A stretch of 64,000 nt of DNA from Bradyrhizobium iriomotense (GTDB taxonomy: Bacteria; Pseudomonadota; Alphaproteobacteria; Rhizobiales; Xanthobacteraceae), in contig NZ_JAFCLP010000002.1 of the NCBI RefSeq assembly GCF_018129405.1, forward strand, positions 682,001 to 746,000, read 5' to 3'. Positions 46,504 to 54,568 of this stretch are shown piece by piece. Position numbers and translations under genes: made by a program. A model generated the notes under the pieces. It was not told the DNA's origin, did no database searches, and worked only from the letters and a program-made list of their open reading frames with translations. Numbering within the stretch: position 1 is the stretch's first letter; each line of letters begins with the position of its first letter.

Positions 46504-48195
46504 TTACGCTCCGGTGACTTTGACAGCTCTGTTCGGTTCGAGGCGAACCGTCTTCTGTCGGGTCAAATAGTTGGCGACGACCTCCCAGATCGGCAGCCCC
46601 TCGGTTCCTTCGTTGACACTGGCCCAGCCAGCGACCTGATACTCTCTGTTGGGATCAATCGGCGCGCCGGTCTTGACCAGTTGCATGTCCGAGATGCGGC
46701 TGCCTTGCGGCTTCGCGATATCGATCGCGTAGGACAGCCCGCCGATCCGCACCATGTCGCCGCCCTGCTGATAATAGGGATCGACATTGAAGAGATTGTC
46801 GGCGACGTCCTCGATGATCTCCTTCAGGCGCGAGCCCGTCATTCCCATGCGGTAGACCGCCGGATAGGTGATCGCGGTCGCGTTGGTGACGTCCTCGAAG
46901 GTGATGTCCTGTCCCGGCAGCACGCTGGTGCCCCAGCGAAAGCCGGGCGAAAGCGCGATCTCCGCGTCGCGCTCCTGCATCAGCGCCTGGCAGATCAGGT
47001 CGTCAAAGGTGCCGTTGAAGTTGCCCCGCCGATACAGCAGCGAGTCGGTCTTGCCGAGCACCTTCGATAGCTCCGACGCGAAGGGCTTGCGAACCTCGGC
47101 GATCTTCGCGGCCATCTCGGCATCCGGCGCGATGACGTCGGAAAACAGAGGAATGAGCTTGTAACGGTAGGCCTTGACCTCGCCGTCGCGGACGTCGAGG
47201 TCGAGCCGCGACACGAACTTGCCGGACGAACCCGAAGCGATCAACAGCGTCTTGCCGACCCTCACCGCCTCAGGCAGCGCGTCATGGGTGTGACCGGTCA
47301 GAATGACGTCGATGCCCTTGACGCGGCTGGCAAGCTTGCGGTCGACGTCAAAGCCGTTGTGCGAGAGCAGCACGACAAGCTGCGCGCCGCCCTTGCGCGC
47401 CTTGTCGACCTGCGCCTGCACGTCCTCCTCGCGCACGCCGAACGACCAGTTCGGAATCATCCAGCGCGGATTGGCGACCGGCGTATACGGAAAGGCCTGG
47501 CCCAGCACGGCAATCTTGACGCCACCGCGCTCGATCATGGTCGAGGCGTCGAAGGCCGCCTCGTTCCATTCGGTATCGCGGATGTTGAGGCCGAGGAATG
47601 GGAAGCCGAGGCCTTCGATCGCCTGCTTGACGCGCTCGGTGCCGTAGGTGAATTCCCAATGCCCGGTCATGGCGTCCGGTTTGAGCAGCGCCATGCAGTC
47701 GATCATGTCCTGGCCGCGCGTCTTCAGCGACGACCACGATCCCTGCCAGGTGTCGCCGCCGTCGAGCAGCGCGACCTTGTCGCCGCGCTCGGCGCGAATG
47801 GCCTTGATCACCGTCGCAGCGCGGTCGAGGCCGCCGATCCGGCCGTAGCTCTTGGCCAGCGCCTCGAAATCCTCCGAGGTCAGCGCGTAGGCCGCCGACG
47901 AGCCGGGCGCGATGCCGAAGCGCGCGAGGAATTCCTTGCCGGTGACGTGCGGCGGGAGGCCCTTTGCCTCGCCCACGCCGAGATTGGTGGAAGGCTCGCG
48001 GAAATAGAGCGGCATGAGCTGACCGTGAATGTCGGTCACATGCACCAGCGTGACGTTGCCGAGCGGCTCGAAGGCCAGCAATTCCTTCTGGGTCAGGCGC
48101 TGCTGGGCGACCGCCCGAGTCAGGCCCGAGCCGAAACCGGTCGAGAGTGCCGCCGTTGCCGCAGCAACCTGAATGAACTCGCGGCGAGAGATCAT
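46504..48195 (-). CDS. soxB: Thiosulfohydrolase SoxB
   Basis: A 563-residue Tat-exported (ISRREFIQVAAAT) dimanganese enzyme of the 5'-nucleotidase superfamily. Metal-binding motifs are HVTDIHGQL, LDGGDTWQGS, GHWEFTYG, LLSHNGFDVDRKLA and TGHTHDA. It hydrolyses sulfate from the S-sulfonate bound to SoxY. The ATG at 48195 lies 8 bases after TAGGAG; an upstream TTG is less likely. Confidence 0.97.
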   Translation of the reverse strand: MISRREFIQVAAATAALSTGFGSGLTRAVAQQRLTQKELLAFEPLGNVTLVHVTDIHGQLMPLYFREPSTNLGVGEAKGLPPHVTGKEFLARFGIAPGSSAAYALTSEDFEALAKSYGRIGGLDRAATVIKAIRAERGDKVALLDGGDTWQGSWSSLKTRGQDMIDCMALLKPDAMTGHWEFTYGTERVKQAIEGLGFPFLGLNIRDTEWNEAAFDASTMIERGGVKIAVLGQAFPYTPVANPRWMIPNWSFGVREEDVQAQVDKARKGGAQLVVLLSHNGFDVDRKLASRVKGIDVILTGHTHDALPEAVRVGKTLLIASGSSGKFVSRLDLDVRDGEVKAYRYKLIPLFSDVIAPDAEMAAKIAEVRKPFASELSKVLGKTDSLLYRRGNFNGTFDDLICQALMQERDAEIALSPGFRWGTSVLPGQDITFEDVTNATAITYPAVYRMGMTGSRLKEIIEDVADNLFNVDPYYQQGGDMVRIGGLSYAIDIAKPQGSRISDMQLVKTGAPIDPNREYQVAGWASVNEGTEGLPIWEVVANYLTRQKTVRLEPNRAVKVTGA

Positions 48196-48222
48196 GCGCA
48201 ATGCTCCTAGACGCTCATAGTT

Positions 48223-49044
48223 TCAGTTGCGCACGGACGGCGTTTCGACCGGCAGCCCGATGCCGCGCCAGGCGACGTAAAGCTCGAGCGCAAGGAACTC
48301 ATCCGACAGAGGCTTGAAGGGCTCTGCGCGCACGTCGAACATGCAACCTTCGAAACGCTCATGCAGCGGCACCAGGCGCTGGTCGCGCAGCCGATAGGTC
48401 GGAAAGCCGTTGGTCTGACCCTGGCTCAGGAAGTCGGCACGCATGAACTTGCCATTGTTGCGCTCGTGGCAGGACTCGCAGGCGAGATCGAGCTGGCCGT
48501 AGCGCGTGTAGTAGATCTGCTTGCCGCGCTCGAACCAGGGTGACATCGGACCGTCGGTCTTCACTGCGACCTTCATGCCGTGCGATTGGTAGCGCACGAA
48601 CGTGGTCATGTCGGTCAGTTCCTGGGATTTGAATTTCCAGGGCTCCGCCTTCATGTGCTCGGTGCGGCAGATGTTGATGCGCTGCTCGAGATTGACCGGC
48701 TTCTGCAGCTTGTCGTCCCATTTCGGCATGGCGGCGCCGACGCCCTTCATGCTCGTCTCGGCCTGCTCGTGGCAGCTCATGCAGGACTTGCCCGCGGCGC
48801 CCTCGACTTTCTTCCAGACATCCGCAGCTCGCTCCACGGCCAGAAAGCCGGGATTTTCGAGATCGTCGTCCTGCAACGCACGCGTCTCCTTGCTGCGGAA
48901 TTCATAGCCGGAGATGATCGTCTTGAAGACGTGGCCGGGCGGGGCCGCGATGCCCTTGCGCTCGGCGTCCTGCGCGAAGGCGACCGTCGCAACCGATGCG
49001 GCGGCCACGAACGCAGCGGCTAACCCAACATATCGTGGCGCCAT
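48223..49044 (-). CDS. soxA: Sulfur oxidation diheme cytochrome SoxA
   Basis: A 273-residue exported cytochrome. It has two heme motifs (CMSCH and CESCH), with active-site Cys in RFEGCMFDVRAEPF and another conserved Cys in INICRTEH. With SoxX it conjugates thiosulfate to the SoxY cysteine. It retains both hemes, so it is a type I (diheme) SoxA. Confidence 0.97.
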   Translation of the reverse strand: MAPRYVGLAAAFVAAASVATVAFAQDAERKGIAAPPGHVFKTIISGYEFRSKETRALQDDDLENPGFLAVERAADVWKKVEGAAGKSCMSCHEQAETSMKGVGAAMPKWDDKLQKPVNLEQRINICRTEHMKAEPWKFKSQELTDMTTFVRYQSHGMKVAVKTDGPMSPWFERGKQIYYTRYGQLDLACESCHERNNGKFMRADFLSQGQTNGFPTYRLRDQRLVPLHERFEGCMFDVRAEPFKPLSDEFLALELYVAWRGIGLPVETPSVRN

Positions 49045-49071
49045 CCGAGCCTCCTCAATGCGCGATACGCA

Positions 49072-49398
49072 TCATGCCTTGAGCGCGATCTTCTCTTCGG
49101 CCGTGATCACGCTGCCGTCGTCGTCCGTCCAGGAGAATTTGAACGTTCCGGCCTCGTCGACCTTAGCGTCGAACTGGATGTAGGGATTGGCCGAGATCGC
49201 GGGCTCCAGCGCGCAGGAGAACACCGGCTTGCCGTTGAACTCGCAGGCGAACTTGTTGATGATCTTGCGCGGAATGGTCTTGCCCTGCGCGTCCTTGCGC
49301 TGGCCCGATTCCATGACATGCGAAACCAGGGTCTTGATCTGGATGACCTCGCCCTTGGCCGCTTCCTTGGGAAGCTTGATGCGCGGTTTGTCTGCCAT
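49072..49398 (-). CDS. soxZ: Thiosulfate oxidation carrier subunit SoxZ
   Basis: A 108-residue cytosol-made partner of SoxY (no own signal; exported with SoxY): MADKPRIKLPKEAAKGEVIQ, HVMESGQRKD, IPRKIINKFACEFNGKPVF and FKFSWTDDDG. Forms the SoxYZ carrier complex. Confidence 0.96.
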   Translation of the reverse strand: MADKPRIKLPKEAAKGEVIQIKTLVSHVMESGQRKDAQGKTIPRKIINKFACEFNGKPVFSCALEPAISANPYIQFDAKVDEAGTFKFSWTDDDGSVITAEEKIALKA

Positions 49399-49416
49399 CT
49401 TTCCTCTCCTGAGCCC

Positions 49417-49869
49417 TTAGCCGCCGCAGCCGCCGATGGTGACCTTGACGGTCTTCTGCTCCATGAACAGCGAACCGTCGCTCATCTTCGCGATCGCAAC
49501 CACGTTCTGCGTGGTCGCGAGCCGGATCCGGATCGAGGCTTCCGCTTTGCCCGACAGCAGCGTGAAGGACAGCGTCGCGACGCCGGCGTTCGGGTTGCCG
49601 TCCGCGATGATCATGACGTCCTTGACGTAGGACTCCGCGGTCATCGGGCTCTCGATGTTGATCGACAGCGGCACGGTGTTGCCGTTCTCCGCGATCTCCG
49701 GCAGATCTAGCGAGATCTTGCCCTTGGCAGGCGTCTTGCCGTCGGTGAACTTCTCGATCCACTTCGCCGCGTCGTTCGTCACTTCGGCATCGGCCGCCAT
49801 GGGCATCAGGGTCAGCATGACGAAGCCGCCCCCGAGCGCAAAAGCCTGCCGTCGATTGATGGCTTTCAT
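49417..49869 (-). CDS. soxY: Thiosulfate oxidation carrier protein SoxY
   Basis: A 150-residue Tat-type secreted protein (INRRQAFALGGGFVM). The C-terminal GGCGG is the swinging arm whose cysteine carries the sulfur intermediates through the cycle. It starts 18 bases after soxX. Confidence 0.97.
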   Translation of the reverse strand: MKAINRRQAFALGGGFVMLTLMPMAADAEVTNDAAKWIEKFTDGKTPAKGKISLDLPEIAENGNTVPLSINIESPMTAESYVKDVMIIADGNPNAGVATLSFTLLSGKAEASIRIRLATTQNVVAIAKMSDGSLFMEQKTVKVTIGGCGG

Positions 49870-49887
49870 TCCTGATCCTCCTCGCCG

Positions 49888-50343
49888 TCAGTTCAGCGTC
49901 TTGAGAAAAGCGATGACGTCCTCGACCTGCGCGGCCGTCAGAATCGACTTGCCGACGAATTCCGGGCGCACCCGGCTCAAGCCATCGTTCTTGAAGAACG
50001 CCGGCATGACCGTGTTGGTGAAGATGCGCTTGGGGTCGGCGACGATGAGGCGCAGTTGCGCCTCGGTATAGCGGCCGGCCACCCCGTCGAGCGACGGACC
50101 GAACTCGCCGTGGAACTCTTCGGACTTCAGGTTGGTGATCTGATGGCAGGCCAGACAGTTGCCCAGCGTGCGCGTCAAAAACACCTTCTTGCCGGCCTCG
50201 GCATTGCCGGGCGTGCCGGTCAACGACTTCGGAAGCGAGTCGTTGATCACATCGAGCTTGATCGGCTCCTTGACCGGCTCCTGCGCGTAAGCGCCTCCGA
50301 CCGACAGACACAGTGCAAACGCAGCCGCAAGCGAGCGCCGCAT
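49888..50343 (-). CDS. soxX: Sulfur oxidation cytochrome SoxX
   Basis: A 151-residue exported monoheme cytochrome c (CLACH in LGNCLACHQITN; signal peptide before YAQEPV; methionine ligand candidate in TNTVMPAFF). It pairs with SoxA. AGGGA precedes the ATG at 50343. First gene of the leftward soxXYZABCD operon; an AT-rich promoter region lies before it. Confidence 0.95.
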   Translation of the reverse strand: MRRSLAAAFALCLSVGGAYAQEPVKEPIKLDVINDSLPKSLTGTPGNAEAGKKVFLTRTLGNCLACHQITNLKSEEFHGEFGPSLDGVAGRYTEAQLRLIVADPKRIFTNTVMPAFFKNDGLSRVRPEFVGKSILTAAQVEDVIAFLKTLN

Positions 50344-50414
50344 GTTCCCTACCCTTTGGCGAGGTGACGCCCCGCCTTTGATTGCGATGGACTCACGATC
50401 CATCAAATTCAGTT

Positions 50415-50424
50415 ATTATGATAT
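50415..50424 (+). promoter_or_regulatory. Candidate SoxR operator in the soxW-soxX gap
   Basis: The 10-base word ATTATGATAT, identical to that at 51097-51106, lies in a strikingly AT-rich 40-base island of otherwise GC-rich DNA. ATATG-TT-CATAT, a short inverted repeat, follows at 50421-50432. It is 72 bases upstream of soxX. Confidence 0.5.
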
Positions 50425-50471
50425 GTTCATATATATGGCGGCGTCAAGCGGAATTCGCCAACCGCTGTCAG

Positions 50472-51098
50472 CTAGCCGTTTGCGACCAGAAAATCCCGGA
50501 ACGAGCCGCGCTCATAGGCCCGCTCCCGCACGAAACGAAACATCGAAAGGAAATGCGGCGGGTTGAGATAGCCCGGCGCCCGCGCCACCTCCCGCGCCAT
50601 CGGCTCTTTTGCTTCGATACCGGCCGACGTCGGCGGGAAGAACTGAAACGTCGGGGTGAACCTGATCCCGTACTTCTGGGCGAGATCCTTCTCGGATAAT
50701 TCCTGGCCATCGACATCCGTAACCTTACGGGAGCCGATCAGATTGAGCTGCAAGATCTCGAAATTGTCGCGGATGTATTTGGTGATGTCGGCATCGGCAA
50801 AGTTCACCAGATGCGTCTCGCGGCAATAGGGACAGCCGCGCAGCTCCCACATGATGGCGAGGCGCTTGCCGCCAGCAGCAGCGCCGTCGATATCCTCGCG
50901 CAGATCGAGGAAGCTCTGCAAAAACCACGGCTCATGATAGAGCCCGTCCTCCCCGAGCGCCGGCTCGGCCCCCGCCGTGCCGCGGCCCGCGGCAAGGACT
51001 GCGCCCGACAGCAAGGCGAGAAGGCCGCGCCGGGTTGGCGCGCGAAGCGACATCAGGGATTTGTGCTTTGGAGGATCTTGCGTATCGGTCATTTTCAT
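50472..51098 (-). CDS. soxW: SoxW, periplasmic thioredoxin-like protein
   Basis: A 208-residue exported protein (PTRRGLLALLSGAVLAAGRG signal) with a thioredoxin fold of the SoxW type. The active site is CPYC in ELRGCPYCRETH, and RFTPTFQFFP carries the cis-proline. It receives electrons from SoxV and may reduce the SoxYZ cysteine. The start is uncertain (51098, 51092 or 51053), none with a clear ribosome-binding site; a candidate operator overlaps the first. Confidence 0.9.
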   Translation of the reverse strand: MKMTDTQDPPKHKSLMSLRAPTRRGLLALLSGAVLAAGRGTAGAEPALGEDGLYHEPWFLQSFLDLREDIDGAAAGGKRLAIMWELRGCPYCRETHLVNFADADITKYIRDNFEILQLNLIGSRKVTDVDGQELSEKDLAQKYGIRFTPTFQFFPPTSAGIEAKEPMAREVARAPGYLNPPHFLSMFRFVRERAYERGSFRDFLVANG

Positions 51099-51106
51099 TA
51101 TGATAT
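51097..51106 (+). promoter_or_regulatory. Candidate SoxR operator between soxW and the divergent gene
   Basis: ATTATGATAT, an exact match to 50415-50424, in an AT-rich island between the start of soxW and the rightward TTG-initiated gene. Confidence 0.5.
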
Positions 51107-51139
51107 TCAAATACACGAATGTGACAAGGATTTCCGGTC

Positions 51140-51859
51140 TTGCGCTGCATCATCGCCCTTTTGGCATGGCTGGCTTCGACCGCGCTCGTTCTCGGCGCCG
51201 AGGCCGGCAAATCTGCTGATTTCGCAGCGGCGATGGGACCCATCATGGCCAATCTGCGCACGGCGGCGAGCTATGCGCGCACCGGAAACATCGCACTGGC
51301 CCAGATGGAGACTGACGAGGCGGTGGCCGCGTGGAAACAGCTCGCGCCAAACGCGTCAAGTGCCCTGCCCGGTTACGCGCCGGCCGCGGTGTCGGATTTT
51401 CTCGACCGGGGGCGCGAACGGCTTGCAGCAGCGACACGCGCGCTGGACAGCGGAGAGAATGTCGCCGCGGCCCGCGAGCTGCTTGCGCTCCGCCAGTCCT
51501 TTCATGAGCTGAGGCGTCATGCGGGCCTCTACGATCTCGGCGACTGCGTCTTCGAGATTGCGCCGGCCTTGGAAAAGCTGCGCGCGGCCGCCACGCGATA
51601 CGGCGAGCAGCCCGCGCAAGCCAACGCCGAGGAGACGGTTGCAGCGGCAAGCGCATTCCGCGATCGCCTGCAGCGCTGCAACGAATGGGCAAGCCCCGAG
51701 ACGGCGGAGAGGAGCGAGTTCCGCCGCCTCATTGACGGCGCGATCGCGAGCAGCGGCGAGATTGCGCATGCAGCGATGGCCGGCGATGGGCCGCTCGTGC
51801 ATCGTTACCTGATCGAGCTGCAGTCCTACGCCCAGCTGCTCGACTTCCGCTACGGTTAA
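51140..51859 (+). CDS. Uncharacterised secreted helical protein in the sox locus
   Basis: A 239-residue exported protein with a short signal (CIIALLAWLASTALVLGAEA) and an almost wholly helical mature part (MANLRTAASYARTGNIALAQMETDEA, DRGRERLAAATRALDSG, LRQSFHELRRHAGLYDLGDC). There is no heme motif; the two mature cysteines (GDCVF and RCNEW) could form a disulfide. The start is TTG at 51140, supported by AAGGA 9 bases upstream. It faces soxW and ends 3 bases before the soxV stop. No function assigned; the four-helix cytochrome c'-like outline is only a resemblance. Confidence 0.75.
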   Translation: MRCIIALLAWLASTALVLGAEAGKSADFAAAMGPIMANLRTAASYARTGNIALAQMETDEAVAAWKQLAPNASSALPGYAPAAVSDFLDRGRERLAAATRALDSGENVAAARELLALRQSFHELRRHAGLYDLGDCVFEIAPALEKLRAAATRYGEQPAQANAEETVAAASAFRDRLQRCNEWASPETAERSEFRRLIDGAIASSGEIAHAAMAGDGPLVHRYLIELQSYAQLLDFRYG

Positions 51860-51862
51860 GAA

Positions 51863-52594
51863 TCACCCGATGCTGGTAAGCCCGGGGAATCGCTCCAGCA
51901 ACCATTCCGAAACCGTGGGCATCGACCCGGTCAAAAACATCAGGCCAGTCGCGACCAGAAAGACGCCCATCGTCTTCTCGACAAGGCCAAGATGTCGACG
52001 AGCACGGCCAAGCGCGGCAATGAACCTGCCGGTGAAGGCGGCCGCAATCAGGAACGGAATGCCGGTCCCGACCGAATAAGCGAGGAGTAGCAGCGCCCCT
52101 CGTCCCGTGGTGTCCTCCGAGCCTGCCATTAGCAAGACCGCGGCGAGAATGGGGCCTGCGCAGGGCGTCCAGCCGAACGCGAATGCCAGCCCCATGACGA
52201 AGGCCCCCGCCAGCCCGGCCGGCCGGCTGTCGACCTGCACGGCCGCGCTGCGATAGAACAGCGGAATCCTGAGCAGCCCTAGAAAATGCAGGCCCATGAC
52301 GATGATCAGGCCGCCCGCGATCATGCCGAGCGTCGACAGATGCGCGGAGATGAAGCGCCCCGCGATCGAGGCGGTCGAGCCGAGCGCGACGAAGACCAGG
52401 GAGAAGCCGGCCACGAAGGCCAAGGCGGAGACCAGGATACGCGGCCGCAGATCGGGCCGAGCGTCCGACAGATCCGTGACCGACACTCCGGCCATGTAGC
52501 AGAGGAAGGGCGGAACCAGGGGCAGGATACAGGGCGACAGAAACGACAACAGGCCCGCGATGAAGGCCGCACCCAGCGTGACGTCCAAGGCCAT
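51863..52594 (-). CDS. soxV: SoxV (CcdA-like) membrane electron carrier
   Basis: A 243-residue six-helix membrane protein of the CcdA/DsbD-beta family. FLSPCILPLVPPF and FGWTPCAGPIL carry the redox cysteines that pass electrons from cytoplasmic thioredoxin to SoxW/SoxS in the periplasm. It is separated from soxS by an AT-rich gap. Confidence 0.93.
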   Translation of the reverse strand: MALDVTLGAAFIAGLLSFLSPCILPLVPPFLCYMAGVSVTDLSDARPDLRPRILVSALAFVAGFSLVFVALGSTASIAGRFISAHLSTLGMIAGGLIIVMGLHFLGLLRIPLFYRSAAVQVDSRPAGLAGAFVMGLAFAFGWTPCAGPILAAVLLMAGSEDTTGRGALLLLAYSVGTGIPFLIAAAFTGRFIAALGRARRHLGLVEKTMGVFLVATGLMFLTGSMPTVSEWLLERFPGLTSIG

Positions 52595-52623
52595 GTCACC
52601 TCATCCCTATCACATATGCGAAT

Positions 52624-52633
52624 TTAATGATAT
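52624..52633 (+). promoter_or_regulatory. Candidate SoxR operator in the soxV-soxS gap
   Basis: TTAATGATAT shares 8 of 10 positions with ATTATGATAT of the other two sites, within an AT-rich island between the divergent soxV and soxS genes. CATATGCGAATT precedes it. Confidence 0.45.
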
Positions 52634-52669
52634 AAAGAGCCAAAGAAGTCCAGAGGTCCGTTACACGGG

Positions 52670-53035
52670 ATGAACCGAATCATCGCATCGCTCGCCGTCG
52701 CGCTCGCGCTGTCCGCAACCGGATCGCGCGCGGCCGAGCTCGTCATGTTCGAGCGGGCCGGCTGCGTGTGGTGTGCGCGCTTCAATGCCGAAATCGCGCC
52801 GATCTACGCGAAGACCGAGGAGGGCCAAGCCGCGCCGCTGCGCCGCGTCGACCTGAAGAGCCCCCTGCCCGCCGATCTCGCCGGAATCGATCCGGGCGCC
52901 TTCACGCCGACCTTCGTCGTGGTAAAAGAGGGCCGGGAGCTCGGCCGCATCCGCGGCTATCCGGGTGATGCCTTCTTCTTTGGCCTGCTGGACCGGATCC
53001 TGACCCGTTCAGGATCGACGCCCGGCGGGTCGTGA
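52670..53035 (+). CDS. soxS: SoxS, periplasmic thioredoxin-like protein
   Basis: A 121-residue exported protein with CVWC in FERAGCVWCARFN and FTPTFVVV (cis-proline). The family is thought to keep the Sox system in an active, reduced state. Its TGA overlaps a GTG at 53032 that could start soxR, and soxR follows immediately. Confidence 0.92.
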   Translation: MNRIIASLAVALALSATGSRAAELVMFERAGCVWCARFNAEIAPIYAKTEEGQAAPLRRVDLKSPLPADLAGIDPGAFTPTFVVVKEGRELGRIRGYPGDAFFFGLLDRILTRSGSTPGGS

Positions 53036-53064
53036 TCACAGACGTCTTTGAGGAATCTGACACG

Positions 53065-53415
53065 ATGCCATTGCCAAAGCTGAAGGAGATCGAGGGATCG
53101 GCCGAGCTCGAGCAGATGATCGAGAAGGCGCGCGAGGCGAGCGACATGCTGAAGGCCTTGTCGCACGAGTCCCGCTTGCTCCTGCTGTGCATCCTCGCCG
53201 AAGGCGAGAAATCCGTAACCGAGCTCGAGCAGTTCCTCGGCGAACGGCAGTCGACCGTCTCCCAGCAACTCGCGCGGCTCAGGCTCGACCGGCTGGTCAC
53301 CACACGCCGCGACGGTAAGGCGATCTACTACAGTCTCGCCAACGAGGACGTCCGCAAGATTCTCACCGCCGTCTACGACGTGTTCTGCGAGCCTGTGCGG
53401 CGCCGCCGCCGGTAA
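53065..53415 (+). CDS. soxR: SoxR, ArsR-family repressor of sox genes
   Basis: A 116-residue winged-helix regulator (LKALSHESRLLLLCILAEGEKSVTELEQ, RQSTVSQQLARLRLDRLV, IYYSLANEDVR). Two cysteines (LLCIL and FCEPV) are in the positions used by sulfane-sensing relatives such as SoxR and BigR. It would release the sox promoters when sulfane sulfur accumulates. The ATG at 53065 follows GAGGAAT; an upstream GTG at 53032 is possible. Confidence 0.93.
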   Translation: MPLPKLKEIEGSAELEQMIEKAREASDMLKALSHESRLLLLCILAEGEKSVTELEQFLGERQSTVSQQLARLRLDRLVTTRRDGKAIYYSLANEDVRKILTAVYDVFCEPVRRRRR

Positions 53416-53488
53416 TTTTCCGCGCTGGATTTTCGCACTCCTCCGGCGCAGACTGCCCGCGAGACAGAACGAACATCATGCGGGAGGA

Positions 53489-54568
53489 ATGCTGAGCCCA
53501 TCGACCATAGCGTTTGCATGCGGACTTGCCGGCGGCGCCGTGCTCGGCGTTGCCGGCCGCGCGGGTCGCTTTTGCACGCTCGCGATGCTCGAGGACGCGT
53601 TCTTCGGATCGGATTGTCGCCGACTGAAATCCTTCGCGCTGGCTGCGGCCGTGGCGCTGCTGGCTACGCAAGCGCTCGCCGAGTTCGGCGTCGTCGATCT
53701 GTCGCGGTCGATTTATCTGACGGCATCGATCGGCCTGGGCGGCGCGATCATCGGCGGGCTGATGTTCGGCGTCGGCATGGCGCTGGTCGGCACCTGCGGC
53801 TTCGGCACGCTGGTGCGCGTCGGCGGCGGTGATCTCCGCGCCATTGTGGTCTTTCTCGTTCTCGGCCTGTCGGCACTCGCGACCATGCGCGGCATTGCCG
53901 GCATGTTGCGCGTGGCCCTGATCGAACCATTGTCGCTGCGGCTTCCCGAGGGCAGCAACCAGACGCTGACCTCGCTGCTCGGCGCAGGCAGCACGGCGCG
54001 CGCGATCCTCACCGTAGCGATTGCCGCCGCCCTTGCCATCTGGGCACTTGCGGACGGCCGACTGATCCGCTCGCCGCGGCTCCTGGCCTCCGGCCTCGCC
54101 GTCGGCGCCGCGATCGCATTCGGCTGGTTCGCGACCGGGTGGCTTGCGGACGACGAGTTCGATCCCGTGCGGGTCTCCTCGCTCACCTTCGTGGCCCCGC
54201 TCGGCGACATCATCCTCTACGTCGCGACCTTCTCTGGCGCACGTCTGAACTTTGGCATCGGCTCGGTCGCCGGCGTCGTCGCAGGCTCGTTTGCCGCGGC
54301 GATGCTCGCGCGCGGCTTCCGCTGGGAGGCCTGCGACGACGCCCGCGAATTGAAGCGTCACATGACCGGGGCGCTGTTGATGGGCGTTGGCGGCATCATG
54401 TCGATGGGATGCACCATCGGTCAGGGCCTGAGCGCGTTCTCGACACTTGCGATCTCGGCCCCTGTGACGATGTTGGCGATCGCCTGCGGAGCGCGGCTCG
54501 GGCTTGAGTTCACGATGACCGGCGAGTGGCTGCCGGCAGTGCGCAAGCTGTTCGGAGTCTCGACGTAG
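53489..54568 (+). CDS. YeeE/YedE family sulfur-compound transporter
   Basis: A 359-residue membrane protein with about ten helices and the cysteine pattern RAGRFCTLAML, VGTCGFGTLVRVG and MSMGCTIGQGLS typical of the YeeE/TsuA family. It follows soxR by 73 bases and probably moves thiosulfate or another sulfur species. It is distinct from the paralogue at 41507-42610 and marks the right edge of the sox locus. GGGAGGA is immediately before the ATG, which is unusually close. Confidence 0.88.
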   Translation: MLSPSTIAFACGLAGGAVLGVAGRAGRFCTLAMLEDAFFGSDCRRLKSFALAAAVALLATQALAEFGVVDLSRSIYLTASIGLGGAIIGGLMFGVGMALVGTCGFGTLVRVGGGDLRAIVVFLVLGLSALATMRGIAGMLRVALIEPLSLRLPEGSNQTLTSLLGAGSTARAILTVAIAAALAIWALADGRLIRSPRLLASGLAVGAAIAFGWFATGWLADDEFDPVRVSSLTFVAPLGDIILYVATFSGARLNFGIGSVAGVVAGSFAAAMLARGFRWEACDDARELKRHMTGALLMGVGGIMSMGCTIGQGLSAFSTLAISAPVTMLAIACGARLGLEFTMTGEWLPAVRKLFGVST

